NCBI GenBank assembly: GCA_039621445.1
Contig: CP154954.1
Coordinates: 27,268,123 to 27,332,122, forward strand
Origin: Euglena gracilis
Lineage: Eukaryota; Euglenida; Euglenophyceae; Euglenales
Length of the DNA stretch: 64,000 bases
Direction: 5' to 3'
Part shown: positions 1 through 10,032 of the stretch, piece after piece
How the letters are laid out: every line of letters begins with the position of its first letter
Numbering within the stretch: position 1 is the first letter of the stretch
The notes under the pieces: generated by a model
What the model was told of the DNA's origin: nothing
The model's database searches: none
What the model saw: only the letters and a program-made list of their open reading frames with translations
Made by a program: the position numbers and the translations under genes

Positions 1-641
1 GCCCCTAAAGGAATTTCAATGGAGAAACTTCACCGGTGAAGTTCACCGGTGAAGTTCACCGCCATGTGTTTCCAATGAAGAGGGGGGGTGCAGGGTTCGG
101 CGTATTTTTCCGCTTCGAAAAATTCGAATTTTTCAAGGTTGAATTATTCGGGGGTGGGGGGGGTCCCGCCCGAAAAACCCAAAGTTCACTGCCTGATCTC
201 CAGTTCAGTTCGGAAGTGAACAGGGGAGGTCCGGGGACCCCCCCTCCCCCCTGTACCTGGGTTCCTTGGACTTCAAAGAGACGTTAGCGTCTCGGCCAGG
301 GGTTTTTTTAAGACCGGGGGGGGGGGTCGGCACCCACCCACCCACCCCCTGACCCCCTGGAGTGGGCCCCCCTCGGGGGAGGGGGGGGTCCCGGAGGACC
401 CACCCACTTTTGCCCGAAAATGGCCAAAAAGCGCCAAAAGTAGCAGCTTTTCCAAAATTTTCGGCGCCTTCGGCACCAAAAAAGATATACCCACCAGCCC
501 CTACCCACCCCCCGGGGGGGGGTCCAAGACGAAAAAAAACCCATGTTCTCGGCCCCTTTGGGGCCAGGAGGACAGAAAAAAAATACATTTTGGTTGTGCC
601 AAGAAAATTTTTTGGCTCGCCCCCCCCGGGAAAAAATTGTT
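1..641. repeat. Dispersed G/C-run repeat, family A, copy 1
   Basis: A second copy lies at about 23005-23428 with the same blocks in the same order. The 20-mer GTTCAGTTCGGAAGTGAACA is at 203-222 and 23241-23260. An AGAGACGT-AGCGTCTCGGCC block is near 277 and 23315. Both end in GGGAAAAAATTGTT (628-641 and 23415-23428). The first 60 bases are a short tandem of CACCGGTGAAGTT. Long G and C homopolymers dominate and no convincing coding frame is present. The shared end marks the junction with the reverse transcriptase fragment that follows. Confidence 0.8.
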
Positions 642-1400
642 CCTATGGCTGCTTCAAGTGGATTTCAGGAATGCCTTCAACTCCTTGTCACGGGAAAAAA
701 TCCTGCAATCCATCCGTAGACGATGCCCAGAAGTGTGCCCTTGGCTGGATTCGTGCTACGTCCAACACAGCAAGCTGTATTGTGGAAACCATTGTCTGCC
801 TTCCCAGAGGGGAGCTCAACAAGGCGACCCATGCGGACCTGCAGCTTTCGCCTGGGGTGTGCAAGACCTTTGTGAGGGCCTCTCACCTTTGGTCGAATGG
901 CAGGGGTGGTACTTGGATGACGCCCATCTGCTGGGATCGCCAGCCCAATTGCACAATGCCCTTGCCTTTCTAATTCGTGAGGCAGCCACGCTTGGGTTGG
1001 CCGTGAACCCTGCAAAATGTCGATTGTGGGGACCAGCGTTCACATCAACAGAAGGTGTCCCTTGCATTCCCCCTGGCACGCCACAGGATAGCCCCTTACA
1101 TCAAATACCACTGACCGCCTTTGTTGCTGGTTCTGGTATGAAAGTTTTAGGGGTCCCTGTCCACCACCCCCAAGATGACTGCTTCTGTGAAGAAGTTTGG
1201 AATGAGCACATTGAAGACATCCGACGTTCTTGCACAGTACTTCAGCACCTACCTCAATCGCATGTGCAATTCACCTTGCTTCGGTTTTGCTTATCCGCTT
1301 GCAAAGTGAATGACCTCTTGCGCGCCTGCAAAATCTCCTCTGCAACAGCGGCATGCAAGTCATTGTCGGGAATTATTCGGGAAACATTCCTTGAAGCCTT
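642..1400 (+). pseudogene. R2-like non-LTR reverse transcriptase fragment, fused in frame to gypsy gag
   Basis: The frame is open from about 637 to 2457. Its first 240-260 residues are a reverse transcriptase palm: motif A with VDFRNAFN (Asp codon at 661), motif B with QRGAQQGDP, and motif C YLDD at 910-921. A conserved NPAKCRLWG and a VLGVPV segment follow. The motif A/B wording is that of R2-like elements with a C-terminal endonuclease, as in the copy at 11.95-15.84 kb. The fingers domain, N-terminal zinc finger and endonuclease are absent, so this is a truncated piece. The catalytic aspartates are intact. The change from RT to gag-like sequence lies between about 1355 and 1430, with no stop. 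Whether the fusion is transcribed cannot be told. Confidence 0.85.
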
Positions 1401-2457
1401 GTTTGTGGAAATGTCTGACATTTTGTCCCGGATGTCCCCTGATGCCCTGGGTAAGCAAGAAAAGCTTCTAATGCTTGTGTCCAAAATTCACCCCCTGCAA
1501 TGGAAAGACATGAGATCTGACGAACGCAACCGTGACAAATGTTCGACCTTTGATTCCCTTCAAGAATTTTGGAGAAAGAAAGTCACCGACGATGCCCTGG
1601 AACGTTTTCTGTATTCCCAAGCCACAGCCTTCGGTGGTGAGAAGTCTGCCAAAATCCACCTGATTGGGGAAAGTGATGAGCCAAGTTCGACCAACCCTGG
1701 CAAAGGCAAGTCCAAGGGCAAAGGCAAAGGCAAAGGGTTCAACCAACACAAGCCCCCTGGCCGTGGACCCCCCGCAGACCGCAGCAACGAGCCAAATTTC
1801 AAGGCGAAAATAACCTGCAAATACTGCAAGCGTGTCGGCCATTATGAGGATGCTTGTTGGACAAAAAAACGGGAGGACAAGAAGCGTCTGAATCAATCAT
1901 CGCCTCAGCCGCCCCGTCCTGCCACACAGTCAAACTTGCCTGCCAATTCGCCCCCCAATTCTCGGGAAGACCCTGGAAAGAAGCGCAAATTCGAGTCCAT
2001 TTCATATCTGGGAAAACCAAGCACCACGTTGTATTTGGAAACCAACATTGGTGGAAGAAATGTGCCGGCTGTTCTAGATACCGGGGCCACCACGTCTGCC
2101 ATTTCAACCCGTTTCTCCCAAGGCCTTCCTGTCCAAAGAGAAAAGGCATTCCCGGTCAAGATGGACGATGGAACTGTTGTGTATTCGGAAGGTGTTGCTG
2201 AAACCACCCTGCATCTGGGGAACAACGACTTTCACCAAAAGCTGCTTGTCCTGAACACAACCGCGTTCGATGCTGTTCTTGGAATGGATTTCCTGAACCA
2301 CCCCAAAGTTTCTGGAATACTGTTTTGTCCTGCCCGTCTCGTCATTGGTGATGAGGCAATTCCTCTGCGTGAGGAAAAAGGACACATTTACTCCATGTAT
2401 CGATGTTTGCCACTGAAAGCTATCAGTTGCTACCCAAATTGCGAGCCAAAGCGCTGA
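1400..2457 (+). pseudogene. Gypsy gag, CCHC knuckle and retropepsin
   Basis: Residue numbers are from position 637. Residues about 255-345 are a helical gag-like segment. Residues 355-367 are a Gly/Lys repeat. A CCHC zinc knuckle occupies 394-407 (C-x2-C-x4-H-x4-C), the nucleic-acid-binding part of gag. A retropepsin follows, with the catalytic VLDTGA at 479-484 and the flap-side AVLGMDFL at 546-553. This enzyme cuts the polyprotein in the particle. The frame ends at a stop at 2455-2457. From about 2403 the next part of the polyprotein is readable in the -1 frame, so a -1 shift, programmed or mutational, separates protease from downstream domains. Base composition (about 50% GC) differs from the G/C-run DNA before it. 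Confidence 0.85.
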
Positions 2458-2459
2458 AT

Positions 2460-3046
2460 GATCTTGGAATTGAACCAACCAAAATCCGAGTGTGAAAAAT
2501 AAATAATTGTAAGGAAAACAGGCAGGTACTGGAATGAAACTTGAATGAATTTTGGGTGCAAATGGAAAAGAATTGGGTATGGAAAAAGTGGTTGGGAAAA
2601 CCCAAAAGGGAAATTGGAATGGAAATGTTGCGAAAAGACTTGATTTCGTCGCGAAAAGATCGCTGGGGTCAAACCAAAAAGATCGTGGTGGGAGGGTGTT
2701 GAGGGGGAATTTCTGGGGCCAAGACTTGGAGACGGCAAACCCAAAAAAAACAGGTGGTGGACATTTGGGATACGGGGAGATCTATTGATGCCAAGGTCGC
2801 AAAACCGTGTCACATCAGATGGGCGATAAACTGTGGAACCTTGAAACTTTTGAGGGAAACGACTTTGAGCTTGTTTAAATTTGATTCTGTATAAGATTGA
2901 TTCAATCCCAAAGTATCCACTCGTCCGTCATTGGGAAAATTTGCGTGAGGACAGGAAAGTCCATGTCTCGAATGTTTCGCGGGAAGGCTAATCAGTTGCT
3001 CCAAGCCAAATCAGATCTTGGAATTGAACCAACCAAAATCCGAGTG
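2460..3046 (+). repeat. 33-bp direct repeat flanking a 521-bp insertion
   Basis: Positions 2460-2492 and 3014-3046 are identical, beginning GATCTTGGAATTGAACC. Both copies encode the same residues of the element (LGIEPTKIRV), so the first copy marks where the coding sequence was interrupted and the second where it resumes. A short CAGTTGCT match lies just upstream of both. The 521 bp between (2493-3013) is AG-rich and holds no recognised domain or element ends. A local duplication, or insertion followed by duplication, would explain it. Confidence 0.85.
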
Positions 3047-4384
3047 GACCTGTTTGCTTCACAAGGCAATGCCCATGAATTGCTCCACTGTTCGAAGGAA
3101 AACAGCGCATGGAAATATGACTGGTCAAAATTGAAGGCCAATGAGTCTGAGTTTCTGTGGGCAAATCCGCCGTGGTCCAAACTGGAAAAGACATTGACCA
3201 AAATTGGGATGCACAGGGCTAAAGTGGTTCTTGTGACCCCTGACTGGGGTGGAGGTTCGAGCACAAATTGGAGAAGACTGTTGGACAGAATGACTGTTGA
3301 TCAGATCAGTGTGCCTGATGAAAAGGTATTCATGCGCGAAAAAGATCAAAGGGTCCTGCCAAAACCCCAATGGGGGACTCTGATTTCTGTGGTGGACGGC
3401 ACCCGAATTCGTGTGTCTGAGCTTGACCCAAGACTTTTGGCACACCTCCATCGCAGATGCAAAAATCTTGGTCTGTCTGATCTCAAAGCCATTCACAAAC
3501 CAAAGGAGGTCTTTGTGGAAGTTGATGCCCAAGAGCCAAAACCGCCTGTTCCCTGTACACCATCAAAGCCCTGTGAGTCCAAACTGCCTGAACTCTCTCC
3601 AATTTCCATGAGAGACGATTTTGAGCTTGATTCAACCTGGGATTTGGACTTGTTCATGGCTGAACTGACCCGTGAAGTGGACTCACAAATTTTTCAGATT
3701 GCCGAATTGCTCCAAGATGTTTCAACCGTTGTTCGACAATTCACCAATGGGGGAGAGTGGTCCACCAAGGCCAAACGTTCTTCCCCGTTTCCCGCCTGCC
3801 GAAGTGATTTCCAACAAATTGCATCCATGTTCAACCCAAATGAGCACAATCATCTTCAAATGCAAGCAACCCAAAAGCAGTGGAAGGAATCTGACATTTT
3901 GCATGGCGAGTTCAATCAAGAATTGGAAAAGCTGGACGCAGAGCCCACAATCAAATCGATCCTACAAGAATTTTCCGATGTTTTTCGAGAATTGCCACCT
4001 CCTGGTACCTGCAAGAAACTGGTATCCATGGATCTGGAGCTAAAACCTGAATTTCAAGGTTCTACTGTTCGCGAGAAATGCTTTCCCATGCCGAAGCCTG
4101 ATGTTTTGGAGATGGAAAGACAGGTTGGGGAACTTGTCAGCTCTGGATTGGTGGAAGAATTCAAGGGTTCAGATTTTCCCAGATTCTGTTCTCGCTCATT
4201 CCTGGTGGAGAAGGACAAAGGCAAAGAGACCAAAATTGTGAAAACCAAACGACTTGTTGGTGATTACAGCAAGTTGAATTGCAAGACAGTTCCCGACGTT
4301 GGTTTTCTGCCGGACCTTGAAGCCACTGTTGAAGGCCTGGCCGCCCTGCATTACAAGTCAAAACTGGACATGCGCTCTGGATTT
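2949..4384 (+). pseudogene. Gypsy pol: NPPW methyltransferase-like segment and start of RT
   Basis: The frame open at 2897-4597 carries DLFAS at 3047-3061, NPPW at 3164-3175 and TPDW about 20 residues later. This layout recalls the N6-adenine methyltransferase-like (Dam-like) region known in DIRS-type elements, where a DLFAS/NPP(F/W) block follows RT/RNase H. Here it precedes RT. An acidic linker follows, then the fingers of a gypsy RT with RLVGDYSKLN and KSKLDMRSGF (ending near 4382). After about 4385 this frame loses homology and the next is used, so there is a frameshift inside the RT just after motif A. The methyltransferase assignment rests on motif shape only. The first residues of the open frame lie in the 521-bp insertion and are probably not original. 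Confidence 0.75.
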
Positions 4385-6300
4385 TGTGCAGGTGGAGTTG
4401 ACTCTCAGAGCCCAGGAGTTGACTGCCTTTATTTTGCCAAATGGACGCGTGTACAAGTGGAGGGTGATGCCTTTTGGTCTGAGCAATGCCCTTGGAGTGT
4501 TTCAAGAGCTAATGAACAAAGTCATCGACGATTTTCGACGCAGACCCAAAGCCAAGGAACTCCTGGAGCAAGGATGTGTGGTTGCCGCCTTCTTTGATGA
4601 TGTTGGAATTGGAACCCACACGTTGGAACAACACCATGAGATTTTGAGAGAGTTTTTCGAAGTCGCCCGACAAGATCACCTCAGAATCAAACTTAGCAAG
4701 TGTGAGTTCATGAAAGAAAGTCTGGAGTACCTCGGATATCAACTGGAAAATGGCTGGTGGAAACCCTCGACAAAGAAAATTGAGGCTTTGCAGCGTGTCC
4801 AAGTGAAAGATCTCAAGTCCCTTCAACGTTTTCTCGGATCCCTCAACTTCTATCGCCGCCACATCCCAAGGTTCTCTTTCACATCAGCCATTCTGACTGA
4901 CCTGACCAAAAAGGGTGTTCCGTTCAAATGGACCGATGAACATCAATCTGCTTTTGAGACCTTGAAATCGAAACTTGCCGGTGTCAGAAATTTGGGAGTC
5001 CCCAACAGTGATGGAGAAATTCTGATTGTCACTGACGCCTCTGATGTTGGTGGCGGTGCAAGCCTCTACCAATGGCAAAAGTTGAGCAAAGACAAAACTG
5101 AGTCATTTGGTGCTGTGATCGGAGTCAACCGTGATGGAACCCTGAAACACACCCACACTGAAAGCGAAGTCCTCGTGCCGCTCGGTCATTTTAATTGGAA
5201 ATGGTCGCCCGCGCGCCAAAATTACGCTACCTACGAACAAGAATTGCTGGGTGGGGTGTTGGGCATTGCGTCTCAACGCCGAATCGTCTCACACCTGCCC
5301 ATTGTCTGGCTGTGCGACCAAGCTGCCGTTTCGTACTTTGTTCGCGGGAACCCCCCTGAGAATGCCCGACTGAAACGCTGGTGGGTTTTTCCTGTCCCAG
5401 ACAACCTTTGTGAACTTTTCCAAGCTGACAGTGAAGACCTTGCCCGACAAGATTTCCAAAGAATGGACATCCAGCTTGATCTGAGAATGGAGGCTTTGGA
5501 ACAAATGAAGGACCTTTGCCCCCAGGACTATCAAGAGGAGTATGCACAAGTTTGGGGGAGAATCCAACCTCACAGTGCAACCCTGATTGACGGAACCATG
5601 TTTTACCGCGACGAGAACGAATGGAATGAAAAGAAACTTGTTCTGCCGAAAGAAAAATTGCATGATACCATTGCCCGGTGCCACACGATCAATGGACACC
5701 CTGGAATCGAAAGGACAACCTGGTTCCTGAAAAGCAATTTCCACGTTGACTTGACTCTGAAAGACCTGATGGAAGAAGTTCGGAAAACCATTTTGCCTTG
5801 CAGAATATGTGCTGAAGCAAAACCGAACTCAGCCAAAGACCGAGGATTGGTTGGTGCATTACCGATCCCTTCGATGGTGAATGAAATTTTGTATGTTGAT
5901 TTCATCTCGATGGATGAATATGCTGGCAAGGACTACATTTTGACAATTGTCTGTGGTTTGTCCCGCTTTGCCCAGTTCATCCCCTGCCGCAAACGGATCG
6001 ATGCAGAAGGTGTTCTGGAACTTGTGTTCAGAGAATGGATTCAGAAGTTCGGTCGCCCCAAAGAAATATTCAGTGACAACGATGTGCGTTTCGTTTCAGA
6101 AAGAGGATTTTGGCAATCCGCCCTGAAGGCCATGAAAGTGAAAGTAAATTTCTCAACTCCCCGAAGGCCTGAGAACAATGGTTTGTGCGAAAGGATGAAT
6201 CGGAGTTTCGTACAAAACATGCGGTGTTTGATGGCAAGCCAAAAATCAAAGGACTGGATTCGCCTTGTTCCCCTGTGCACCTGGATGATGAACAAGTTCA
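4385..6300 (+). pseudogene. Gypsy pol: reverse transcriptase, RNase H and integrase
   Basis: The frame open from 4299 to 6449 is homologous from about 4385. RT continues with WRVMPFGLSNA, the catalytic FFDD at 4590-4601, and the YLGY and FLGSLNFYRRHIP connection motifs. RNase H shows VTDAS (residue 246 counted from 4299), YEQE at 312-315 and the later Asp of WLCDQ (340). Integrase has the HHCC zinc-binding set (H462, H467, C501, C504) and the DDE triad D534, D593 and E631 in VDFIS, FSDND and LCERMNR. These enzymes copy the RNA and insert the cDNA. All catalytic residues seen are intact. Near 6300 the reading shifts to another frame. Confidence 0.9.
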
Positions 6301-7063
6301 CTCGTCAACCCAACTGTGCCCCGCTGAACTTTTCTTCGGCCGACCCGCCTGGCAACCGGACCTTGTCCCTGAGCCTGATGCCAACCCGAATGTCCAATCC
6401 TGGATCACCAACCAAATTTCTCTTCAAGAGTCCGCTGTCCAACGGCTGAAAGCCCTCAGAGAAAAGGCGCTTCAGAGAAACAACCGTGGAAGGTCAACCG
6501 CTGTCTATCAAGTCAATGACTATGTCCTGGTCCATCGCAATCGGTTTCCCCAATGGCCAACTGCAAAGTTGGGATCCCAATGGTTTGGACCTTTCCGAAT
6601 CATCCAAGTCAAGCACTCCACTGTTTTGCTGAGAGCGTCCCCGAAACTGGGAGGTGAAGTTGAAGTCGCTTTCAAGTTCCTGAAGCGTTTTCCAAACCAG
6701 CCTGAAGAAATGAGCGACAATGAAGACGAAGCAGAAATTTCCGTTCGGGATGAGGCAAACCAACCTGAAGCCCCACCTGAGGAACCCAACACTGAAGAAG
6801 ATGGATTTTTTGAAGTTGAATCCATCCAGACCCATAAGTACAAACAAGGTTGGAGGTTCCTGACTGTCTGGGAAGGCTATGGTCTCCGAGACGCAACTTG
6901 GGAACCAATCAAAGCATTCATCCACAATGATGGTTGTCTGACCAAAGCTTTTGTGGATTATTGCGAGACAAAGAACTTGAATGTCCCGCTGAAAAACGCT
7001 CAAGACCTTGCCTCCCGAATTCCTGTCCGCATGGCTACCCTGTTTTGCTTCTCCGATGAGTGA
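6300..7063 (+). pseudogene. Gypsy pol C-terminus: GPY/F motif and chromodomain
   Basis: Homology continues in the frame that ends at 7063. It starts near CPAELFFGRPAW, and the GPY/F module is represented by WFGPFRIIQ (about 6585-6610). A very acidic linker follows (many Asp/Glu, 6705-6810). Then comes a chromodomain at about 6806-6970, with FEVESI, WRFLTVWEGY and ATWEP, the aromatic-cage pattern that targets chromovirus integration to methylated histone H3. The shift near 6300 separates this part from the integrase core. The stop at 7061-7063 fits a natural end of pol. Confidence 0.88.
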
Positions 7064-7280
7064 GCAAACCAAACTCTTCAACTTTGAGTACTTGCCTGGC
7101 ATTTCCGCAAGAGGATCCGAACCTAGTAGGAGCCCATGGAAGCCTGATGTGAGTAACTTCAAGGTTTACTGATCTTTGACCCCAATCCAGACCCAAAGTC
7201 TCTGCTGAGGATGCTGAATTTCAGTAGGCAACCCATTGAGAAACGGCGTTGTTTGTCGCAAACCTGCCCTGCCTGTTTGC

Positions 7281-7300
7281 GAGTGGGAGATTGTAACGCC
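7281..7300 (+). promoter_or_regulatory. Polypurine tract and putative 3' LTR start
   Basis: GAGTGGGAGA (7281-7290) is followed at 7292 by TGTAACGCC. A purine run directly before a TG is the usual second-strand primer site and LTR boundary of gypsy elements. It lies about 230 bp after the pol stop. No 5' LTR survives in the window, so the LTR length and its CA end cannot be confirmed. Confidence 0.45.
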
Positions 7301-7411
7301 GTAGCCTGATTTACCAGTGCACAGAACACTTTCCTCTTACCCAGGCGTCGCTTTGCGATGTCTCCTTCCTGGCAGCTCCCTGCTGCTCAGGATGGCACCC
7401 ATTAATATCGC

Positions 7412-7449
7412 ACGGTGGTGGGGCGAACCGAATCCACCGACCAGTGGCA
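7412..7449. repeat. 38-bp inverted repeat, left copy (partner 9039-9076)
   Basis: The sequence is the reverse complement of 9039-9076 with one mismatch in 38. It contains CGGTGGTGGGGCGAACCG and a small internal hairpin (GGTGG...CCACC). A separate direct match, GCTATGTACAGATGGG, lies at 7486-7501 and 9360-9375, and GCCTACTGG at 7452 and 9325. The two copies bracket the minus-strand gene at 8184-8891. At the right copy a TATATAAAGG begins at 9076. Confidence 0.85.
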
Positions 7450-7501
7450 CTGCCTACTGGATTTGAGTGTTCGGGGGAGATGGAAGCTATGTACAGATGG
7501 G

Positions 7502-8183
7502 GAGACCCCATGGATAGTCGGAAGTGGTTAGGCAGAGGCAACGGGGATGTAGCCAATTTTTTGGTCCCACCAACAAGCTCAACCAATGAGTCAAGTGATT
7601 ATGTGTCAAATTTGATAGGAGTATTTGTTACAGTCTTCCAATTTCTGACCCAACATGCAACAGACTGTGTTTCGATGAGTCAGGGGCCTTCAGCATAATA
7701 ATTGTGTGTGCTTTCTGACCTGAGATGCGACAGTGGTTTCTCCTTTGGGGTTGCGCACTTTTTAGGGAGGTAGTTTCAGACCCTTTGGGTGTGCACACTT
7801 ATGAGGGCACTGCACATAATTTGGGAACTGCGCATAATTAGGGCACACTTATTAGGGGGAGTTTACAGGAGTTCCGATTTCACAAAAAATTTCCTAAAAA
7901 AGAACCGGTCACCGCTGCGGGCCGTGGCAGGTGGGGGCATCGGATTCGCGAGGCCGGTGGGGGGGGGGCGCCCCTGAGCGCGGCGCTGCGGACCTTGTTG
8001 AAGAGGCGCAGGCGCGTCTCGCACTTCCACTCCTGCTCCACCGCTGGCAGGGCCCCGGGGTTTGGGCGACGCCCCCCAACCCCGCTCCGCCCCGGGGCCC
8101 AGGCAAATGAAATGAAAATGCACTGCACACAAAAATTCTGGGAGGTGGGCCTCCTGGCCCGTTGCCTGCTTGGTCTCTTGGTC
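7502..8183. other. No gene recognised
   Basis: The left part (to about 7860) is AT-richer, with repeated GGGCACACTTA and GCGCATAATT-like words around 7790-7860. GC content jumps after 7900. I see no convincing exon, RNA or element end. Confidence 0.5.
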
Positions 8184-8891
8184 TCACAGAGAGTTGGCCC
8201 CCTCCACACCCGCCAAATTGGCCACCTGCTGACGTGGACGGCGGCGGCCCAGCACGCTGTCCCAGTGGACCTGGCACAGGTCCACCTCCGCCTGCGACCG
8301 CCGGCTGCGGCCAGCCTGCGCGTCGAAGCACAGCTGGTCCAGCTCCGCCGCCGCGTCGGCGGAGGGCACCTGGTCCTTCAGGAGCGTCCGCAGCGCGTAC
8401 TGCAGCACGTCCTTCAGGGCCGTCTCGCCCTTCGGCCCCGCGTCCGGCTCCAGCAGGGACGGCGGACCGACCCAGCCGTCCGGCCAGCGCGGGACCACGG
8501 ACTGGTCCTCGGACTCCTCACCCTCGTCCGCGTCCAGCTCCTCCGGCTGCCGCCGTCGCTCCGGACGCAGGCCCCTCACCGAGGCGTACGTCACCATCTG
8601 GTGGACCAGGCGGTCGGGGGCGTTCAGGGGCGGCCGCAGCTCACTGCCGTCCAGCAGGTCGTCCAGGTTGCGCAGGCAGTCCGCCATCCACCGCCGGTCC
8701 ACCCCGCCCGCCCGCAGCTCCCGGGCGCCGTGGTGCCCCTGCCTCACCAGGAGGTACAGGTCCATCACGTCCTCCACCTCCACCGCCTCCGGGTGCTGCT
8801 GCATGGACCCGCCCAGCCTGCTGAGGGTGGCCTCGTTGACCTCCTCGGAGAAGCAGCAGGCGGGCAGCTGCTCGTGCCACCGGTCCCACAT
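8184..8891 (-). CDS. Unknown GC-rich acidic protein
   Basis: The minus-strand frame begins at ATG 8889-8891 (MWDRWHEQL) and runs about 235 residues to 8184. It is unrelated to any family I recognise. It is hydrophilic and predicted helical, with an acidic stretch (EELDADEGEESEDQ) near the middle, a conserved-looking RRWMADCLRNLDDLLDG segment and no membrane helix. GC is about 68%, far above its surroundings, and third positions are almost all G or C. That fits real coding use, but a long open frame in GC-rich DNA can also arise by chance. It lies between the two copies of the 38-bp inverted repeat, so it may be cargo of that unit. The start could also be upstream if there is an exon beyond 8891. 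Confidence 0.5.
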   Translation of the reverse strand: MWDRWHEQLPACCFSEEVNEATLSRLGGSMQQHPEAVEVEDVMDLYLLVRQGHHGARELRAGGVDRRWMADCLRNLDDLLDGSELRPPLNAPDRLVHQMVTYASVRGLRPERRRQPEELDADEGEESEDQSVVPRWPDGWVGPPSLLEPDAGPKGETALKDVLQYALRTLLKDQVPSADAAAELDQLCFDAQAGRSRRSQAEVDLCQVHWDSVLGRRRPRQQVANLAGVEGANSL

Positions 8892-9038
8892 CAGCAGGGC
8901 GCACCACAACCATCCGCCCGCCCTCCCGCCCGCGCCAAGCAGGCCGCCTCACCCCTACCGTCAGCCACCCCAGCCGTCAGCCACTCAAGCCGTCCCTCTG
9001 CGCCTTATATTGAAGATGGGCCTTGCCCGTTTTCCTCC

Positions 9039-9085
9039 TGCCACTGGTCGGTGGACTCGGTTCGCCCCACCACCGTATATAAAGG
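9039..9085. repeat. 38-bp inverted repeat, right copy, with TATA-like box
   Basis: Positions 9039-9076 match the reverse complement of 7412-7449 (37 of 38). TATATAAAGG spans 9076-9085 on the + strand. Position and composition would suit a core promoter reading right, but no + strand gene follows directly, only a GT microsatellite. Function is not established. Confidence 0.7.
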
Positions 9086-9120
9086 TCATCATAGTGAAGC
9101 CCCCGGTAAAGCCTGTGTTG

Positions 9121-9201
9121 GTATGCGTGTGTGCGTGTGTGGGTATGGGTGTGTGTGCGTGTGTGGGTGTGGGTGTGTGGTTGTGTTGTGTGTGTTTTTT
9201 T
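9121..9201. repeat. GT-rich microsatellite
   Basis: About 80 bases of GTGTGTGCGTGTGTGGGTAT-type sequence on the + strand, ending in a T run. Confidence 0.95.
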
Positions 9202-9705
9202 TCGCATACCTCCTCCCGTGGTTAACGGAGGACGTGGTTGGGTTGTAAGAGGTGGAGCAAGGCGATGGCCACATTTTGGTAGATTTCCGCTTGCTTGGTT
9301 TCGCGCTCAGCGCCTTTGGGCACAGCCTACTGGGTTTCGTCAGAGTTCGAAGGAGGGGGGCTATGTACAGATGGGCGCAGCCCATGGGCAGTGTGGTTGT
9401 TTGCGGTGGCAAGGTAGGGGGTAAGGGGGATTAGCAGTGGGGCCAGTGGGCTTCAAGGCGGTCGTGTAAGTGCCGGAGGTCGACTACTGTTGGTGGGGTC
9501 GGAGCCCTTCGGGCAACCTGGTCCGTTGTCGGAGATCACGTTCACGGCTGCGGGGCAAGGTTGTTGGCGGTTAGGCGGCTTTGTGGGCCACCGTTTGGCG
9601 GCTTTGTGGGCCACCGTTTGGTTCTCGGGCCGCGGTTCCTGTTTCCGGGCGTTGCGGTGGCCGGAGGGCGTGATGACGCGATCAGCGCGGAGTCGATCAG
9701 GGAGG

Positions 9706-10032
9706 TCAACGAAGGAAGTGTTTCGGGCGTAGCATCTGTGCCACTTGGCGGAAGAGGGCCAACGCGATAAGCTGATAGCCTTCGGCCTGTCGTGTGCAAC
9801 GCACGTCGCCCTGCTCCCACGTAGCGGTCCGTTTCACCATTCTGGCCAGTAGTTTGGCACTTTCCGGTCCCACCCCACCCCACGTGCCCATTGCCACAGT
9901 GGCGAACGACCAACCGCCGTTGCGACAGGGGACATCGTATTTGGCGTGTTTCGCTTGCTCCCGCCGCTTAAGGAAGGTTCTCCAGCGTTCCCGGGTCCCG
10001 CTTTGCTTGCCGGGGTGAGCAGACGTAGCCAC
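9706..10032 (-). pseudogene. LINE ORF C-terminal fragment
   Basis: The frame 10032-9706 reads GTRERWRTFLKRREQAKHAK, a basic stretch, then GGWSFATVAMGTWGGVGPES and a helical tail. It overlaps, in another frame, the end of the 2A-containing frame. The switch near 10030 keeps an even hydrophilic character, so it is likely the true continuation. Comparison with the R2-like element at 15.5 kb (WLFSPLSFHPWSGLGPLGSG) supports a shared C-terminal motif. Confidence 0.45.

Larger units (their letters stand above)
1400..7292 (+). mobile_element. Ty3/gypsy chromovirus-type LTR retrotransposon, degenerate, 5' end lost
   Basis: Domains read in chromovirus order on the + strand: gag-like region, CCHC knuckle, aspartic protease, NPPW methyltransferase-like segment, RT, RNase H, integrase, GPY/F motif and chromodomain. 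The reading frame changes near 2400, 4385 and 6300, and a 521-bp insertion lies in a 33-bp direct repeat. The 5' LTR and leader are missing, replaced by an R2-like RT fragment. A purine tract and a TG start at 7281-7293 suggest where the 3' LTR begins. Without a second LTR its end cannot be set. The element is not autonomous as it stands unless one or more shifts are programmed. Confidence 0.9.

Noticed and set aside
7412-7449. tRNA-like B box (GGTTCGCCCC) hinting at a SINE
   Set aside because: The B-box match is incomplete, no A box lies at the right distance, and no poly(A) or T tail follows.
9076-9085. Promoter for a + strand gene
   Set aside because: TATATAAAGG is present, but a microsatellite and antisense LINE sequence follow; no + strand gene is supported. 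Kept only as a note on the inverted repeat.
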